From NCBI GenBank assembly GCA_020427005.1, contig JAGQOY010000024.1, positions 1 through 53,934 of the forward strand: 53,934 nt of DNA. The letters are read 5' to 3'. Below, piece after piece: positions 51,733-53,934 of this stretch. The DNA is from Planctomycetales bacterium. GTDB lineage: Bacteria; Planctomycetota; Planctomycetia; Pirellulales; Pirellulaceae. The position numbers and the translations under genes were made by a program. How positions within the stretch are numbered: position 1 is the stretch's first letter; each line of letters opens with the position of its first letter. The notes under the pieces were generated by a model. That model made no database searches. It saw only the letters and a list, made by a program, of their open reading frames with translations, and had not been told where the DNA came from.

Positions 51733-52188
51733 CTAGTCTGCCAGCATCTGCAGTACTGCTTGGGCTGTTTCTGAGCCTTTGTTTCCAACGTTTCCACCTG
51801 CCCGATGCAAAGCTTGTTCCAAATTGTTGCAAGTCAACAGGCCAAATCCCACGGGCCTTCCGTGTTCTAACATTAGTTGCATCAACGCAGTACTTACGGC
51901 TCGGTTGATATGTTGATCGTGAGTCGTTTCACCCCGTATGACGGCGCCTAAACATACTACGCCTCGAATAGCCTCATCCCGCAGCAGGCGTTTTGCAGCC
52001 AAGGGCAATTCCCAAGCGCCGGGAACCTTGGTAACGATTAGCTCGTGGGGAGCAAACCCACCTTCCATCAGCGTCTTAATGGCGCCTTCTTCAAGTCGGG
52101 TGGTAATGTTGGCGTTGTACGTAGAAACCACGATACCGACCCTTCTCGCAACAATCCCTTCTGTGCCAATCTCTCCTGCGACCGCCAT
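51733..52188 (-). CDS. ribH: 6,7-dimethyl-8-ribityllumazine synthase
   Basis: 151 residues from the ATG at 52188, with AAGGA about 10 bases upstream; a TTG at 52197 would overlap the rho stop. Seen: VGIVVSTYNANITTRLEEGA, VPGAWELPLAAKRLL, VVCLGAVIRGETTHDQHIN with the catalytic His, and GFGLLTCNNLEQALHRAGG. It condenses 5-amino-6-ribitylamino-uracil with dihydroxybutanone phosphate in riboflavin synthesis, and forms 60-mer or pentamer shells. It lies 5 bases after rho, so the pair is probably one transcript. Confidence 0.96.
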   Translation of the reverse strand: MAVAGEIGTEGIVARRVGIVVSTYNANITTRLEEGAIKTLMEGGFAPHELIVTKVPGAWELPLAAKRLLRDEAIRGVVCLGAVIRGETTHDQHINRAVSTALMQLMLEHGRPVGFGLLTCNNLEQALHRAGGNVGNKGSETAQAVLQMLAD

Positions 52189-52193
52189 GGTTT

Positions 52194-53669
52194 TCAAATC
52201 CTTATGCTCATTAAGAATTCGGCATTCGATTTGGTTTGACGAAGCCGTTCCGTCAACTTTTCCATCGCGTCAGGAGCGTTCATTTCACTAAGCGCTCGAC
52301 GCAAACTTGAAACGCGTCGGTGTTCCTCGGGATCCATTAAAATCTCTTCTCTCCGCGTTCCACTTCGGTTTATGTCAATTGCAGGCCACACACGACGATC
52401 GACCAAACTGCGGTCAAGAACGATCTCCAAATTACCTGTTCCTTTGAACTCCTCAAAGATTACATCATCCATGCGGCTTCCAGTATCCACCAGGGCAGTT
52501 GCCAGGATCGTCAACGATCCCCCTTCTTCGACTTTTCGGGCCGAGCCAAAAAAGGATTTGGGACGCTGCAGTGCGTTAGCATCCAGTCCACCGGTGAGCA
52601 GCTTGCCGCTCTGAGGACATTCGCTATTCCAAGCCCTCGCAAAGCGAGTGATGCTGTCCAGAAAGATGATTACATCCACGCCATATTCCACCATACGTTT
52701 GGCCTTTTCCAAGACCATGTGCGCTACCTGAATATGGCGTGACGAAGGTTCATCAAACGTACTGCTCACTACTTCGCAATTTGGACCACGAACTTCCCGA
52801 GCCATGTCGGTCACTTCTTCTGGTCGCTCGTCGATCAACAGCATGATGACATATGCGTTCGGATAGTTCTTAAGTACAGCCCGAGCCATTTTTTGCATGA
52901 GAACGGTCTTGCCCGCTCGTGGAGGGCTCACTATTAGCCCGCGTTGCCCAAATCCGATCGGCGCTATCATGTCGACGACGCGGGTTTCTAATATGTCCGA
53001 GGTAGTCTCGAGTGAAATTCGCTGGTCGGGGTGAAGCGGCGTAAGATTGTCAAAATCGACTCGTTGATGACGGGCTTCCGGATCTTGAAAACTAATTGCC
53101 TCGACTCTCAGCAATGCAAAGTAGCGTTCGTTTTCTTTTGGAGGCCGAATTTGTCCAGCTACACTTGACCCGGTCTGTAAATCAAACCGACGGATCTGAC
53201 TAGGAGATACATATATATCATCCGGACATGATAAATAGTGATGCTTTGAACTCCGTAAAAACCCGAATCCATCAGGCAATATTTCCAAAGTCCCTTCGCC
53301 AAACATCAAGCCGTTGTTCTTAAGCTGAGTCTTAATGATTTGAAACATCAAATCGCGACGATTGAGCCCAGAAGCCGAAATCTGTTCTTTAGTAGCAATA
53401 CTAGCCAATTCCTCGTCAGACATCTTTTGCAATTCAGCAAAAGTGGTGACTGCTCCCTCGGAAATTGGACGACTTGAAGACTTGGGGCCTCCGGAGCGCG
53501 ATTGTTCAATCGAAATCTCTTCGGCAAGACTCATGGGTTCCCGGTCAGCGTCCAATTCCCTAATTCGCTGCTGAACTTCCGGGCTTACCTGGGGAGGTTT
53601 GGGACGTCCCGGGGGTGAATATCGTGAGGAGCGATCCCCTCGCCATCGCGGGGGCCGTTGGCCAGTCAT
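52194..53669 (-). CDS. rho: Transcription termination factor Rho
   Basis: 491 residues; AGGAG lies 7 bases before the ATG. A polar, Pro/Arg/Ser-rich N-terminal extension of about 75 residues precedes the Rho N-terminal helix domain ([16 protein letters not shown]), the RNA-binding cold-shock-like domain ([20 protein letters not shown], then [15 protein letters not shown]) and the ATPase domain. Visible are the Walker A in [22 protein letters not shown], the Walker [19 protein letters not shown] and the Q/R-loops [17 protein letters not shown]. It is a homohexamer RNA helicase that ends transcription. The first part of the operon rho-ribH lies at the end of the window. Confidence 0.98.
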   Translation of the reverse strand: MTGQRPPRWRGDRSSRYSPPGRPKPPQVSPEVQQRIRELDADREPMSLAEEISIEQSRSGGPKSSSRPISEGAVTTFAELQKMSDEELASIATKEQISASGLNRRDLMFQIIKTQLKNNGLMFGEGTLEILPDGFGFLRSSKHHYLSCPDDIYVSPSQIRRFDLQTGSSVAGQIRPPKENERYFALLRVEAISFQDPEARHQRVDFDNLTPLHPDQRISLETTSDILETRVVDMIAPIGFGQRGLIVSPPRAGKTVLMQKMARAVLKNYPNAYVIMLLIDERPEEVTDMAREVRGPNCEVVSSTFDEPSSRHIQVAHMVLEKAKRMVEYGVDVIIFLDSITRFARAWNSECPQSGKLLTGGLDANALQRPKSFFGSARKVEEGGSLTILATALVDTGSRMDDVIFEEFKGTGNLEIVLDRSLVDRRVWPAIDINRSGTRREEILMDPEEHRRVSSLRRALSEMNAPDAMEKLTERLRQTKSNAEFLMSIRI

Positions 53670-53934
53670 CTAATATCTCCTAGCGAAGCGATAAGTCAGG
53701 TTTTAGGTGGGGAGGATTGAGGGAGAAAGAGATTTGCTTCACAACCAGTCAACAAAGAATAGAAATCGACCTGTCCATACGACAATTGGATGATTAGCAG
53801 GTATAGAGGAGTAGGATAAGGGAGAATAATCAACAATTTAAGCGTGCTTTTGGCTATATGAAGGTCGGCCCAAGCACACTACTAAGGCGAGCGGCAGAAA
53901 TAAATCTACCAATCCTAACCCGAAGCGTAAGCGA
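53670..53934. other. Region upstream of rho to window end
   Basis: 265 bases with no gene I can support. It carries the rho ribosome-binding site and presumably its promoter and leader. Confidence 0.4.

Noticed and set aside
1..53934. CRISPR array, tRNA, rRNA, insertion sequence or prophage
   Set aside because: No spaced direct repeats, tRNA-like cloverleaf, transposase or phage genes were recognised.

Overview
The window looks like a chromosomal piece of a planctomycete, most likely a Pirellulales-type member. Markers are the Lys-rich small basic protein family shared by Planctomycetes, Verrucomicrobia and Chlamydiae (31924-32142), a secreted protein with two planctomycete-type haem c domains, a membrane-anchored Ser/Thr kinase, a giant YD-repeat protein whose N-terminus carries the planctomycete LE.R.ML motif, and a planctomycete/verrucomicrobial (PVM) type bacterial microcompartment (BMC) locus. 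No rRNA, tRNA, CRISPR array or insertion sequence was recognised.

Layout. (1) 282-10907 (-) is a single giant surface protein: Calx-beta-like N-terminal region, YD/RHS repeats with a dockerin embedded in them, five tandem jelly-roll-like modules of about 162 residues, the RHS core end, and an HNH-like C-terminal tip. (2) 10908-14646 holds a broken N-terminal remnant of a CSLREA-type secreted protein, a secreted BNR_4 beta-propeller protein and a secreted VOC (glyoxalase-fold) protein. (3) 14790-24049 (-) is a complete BMC locus of 12 genes: DeoR-type regulator, PduL phosphotransacylase, two BMC-H hexamer proteins, acetate-kinase-like kinase, three EutN/CcmL (BMC-P) vertex proteins, CoA-acylating aldehyde dehydrogenase, a conserved protein of unknown function, class II sugar-phosphate aldolase and malate/lactate-type dehydrogenase. 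(4) 24614-41701 holds secreted hypothetical proteins, a CPA2-type antiporter with CBS domains, a GT-C-like membrane glycosyltransferase, the small basic protein with a textbook terminator, a haem-c protein, a kinase, glycine oxidase ThiO, a toroid-fold Tat protein and a rhomboid protease. (5) 41899-49505 holds a gamma-glutamyltransferase, a lactonase-like propeller, a CehA/McbA-type PHP hydrolase, a LysR regulator, a RidA protein and an ACT-domain GcvR-like protein. (6) 49626-53669 (-) is a housekeeping run: rho, ribH, mscL, nusB, scpB.

How the genes work together. The BMC genes fit the described PVM pathway for L-fucose and L-rhamnose. The aldolase splits the sugar 1-phosphate to DHAP and lactaldehyde. 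The aldehyde dehydrogenase makes the acyl-CoA, PduL converts it to acyl-phosphate, and the kinase gives ATP and the acid. The dehydrogenase recycles NAD. Four non-shell proteins carry a similar amphipathic helix at a terminus (three N-terminal, one C-terminal), as expected of encapsulation peptides. The neighbouring BNR_4 protein belongs to a fold class that includes ulvan lyases, and ulvan is rhamnose-rich, so a functional link to the BMC is possible but only inferred.

The BMC type itself is already known. The least explained items are the giant protein's architecture, the unknown BMC cargo protein with a palindromic repeat translated inside it, and active-site changes in the BMC kinase and dehydrogenase.
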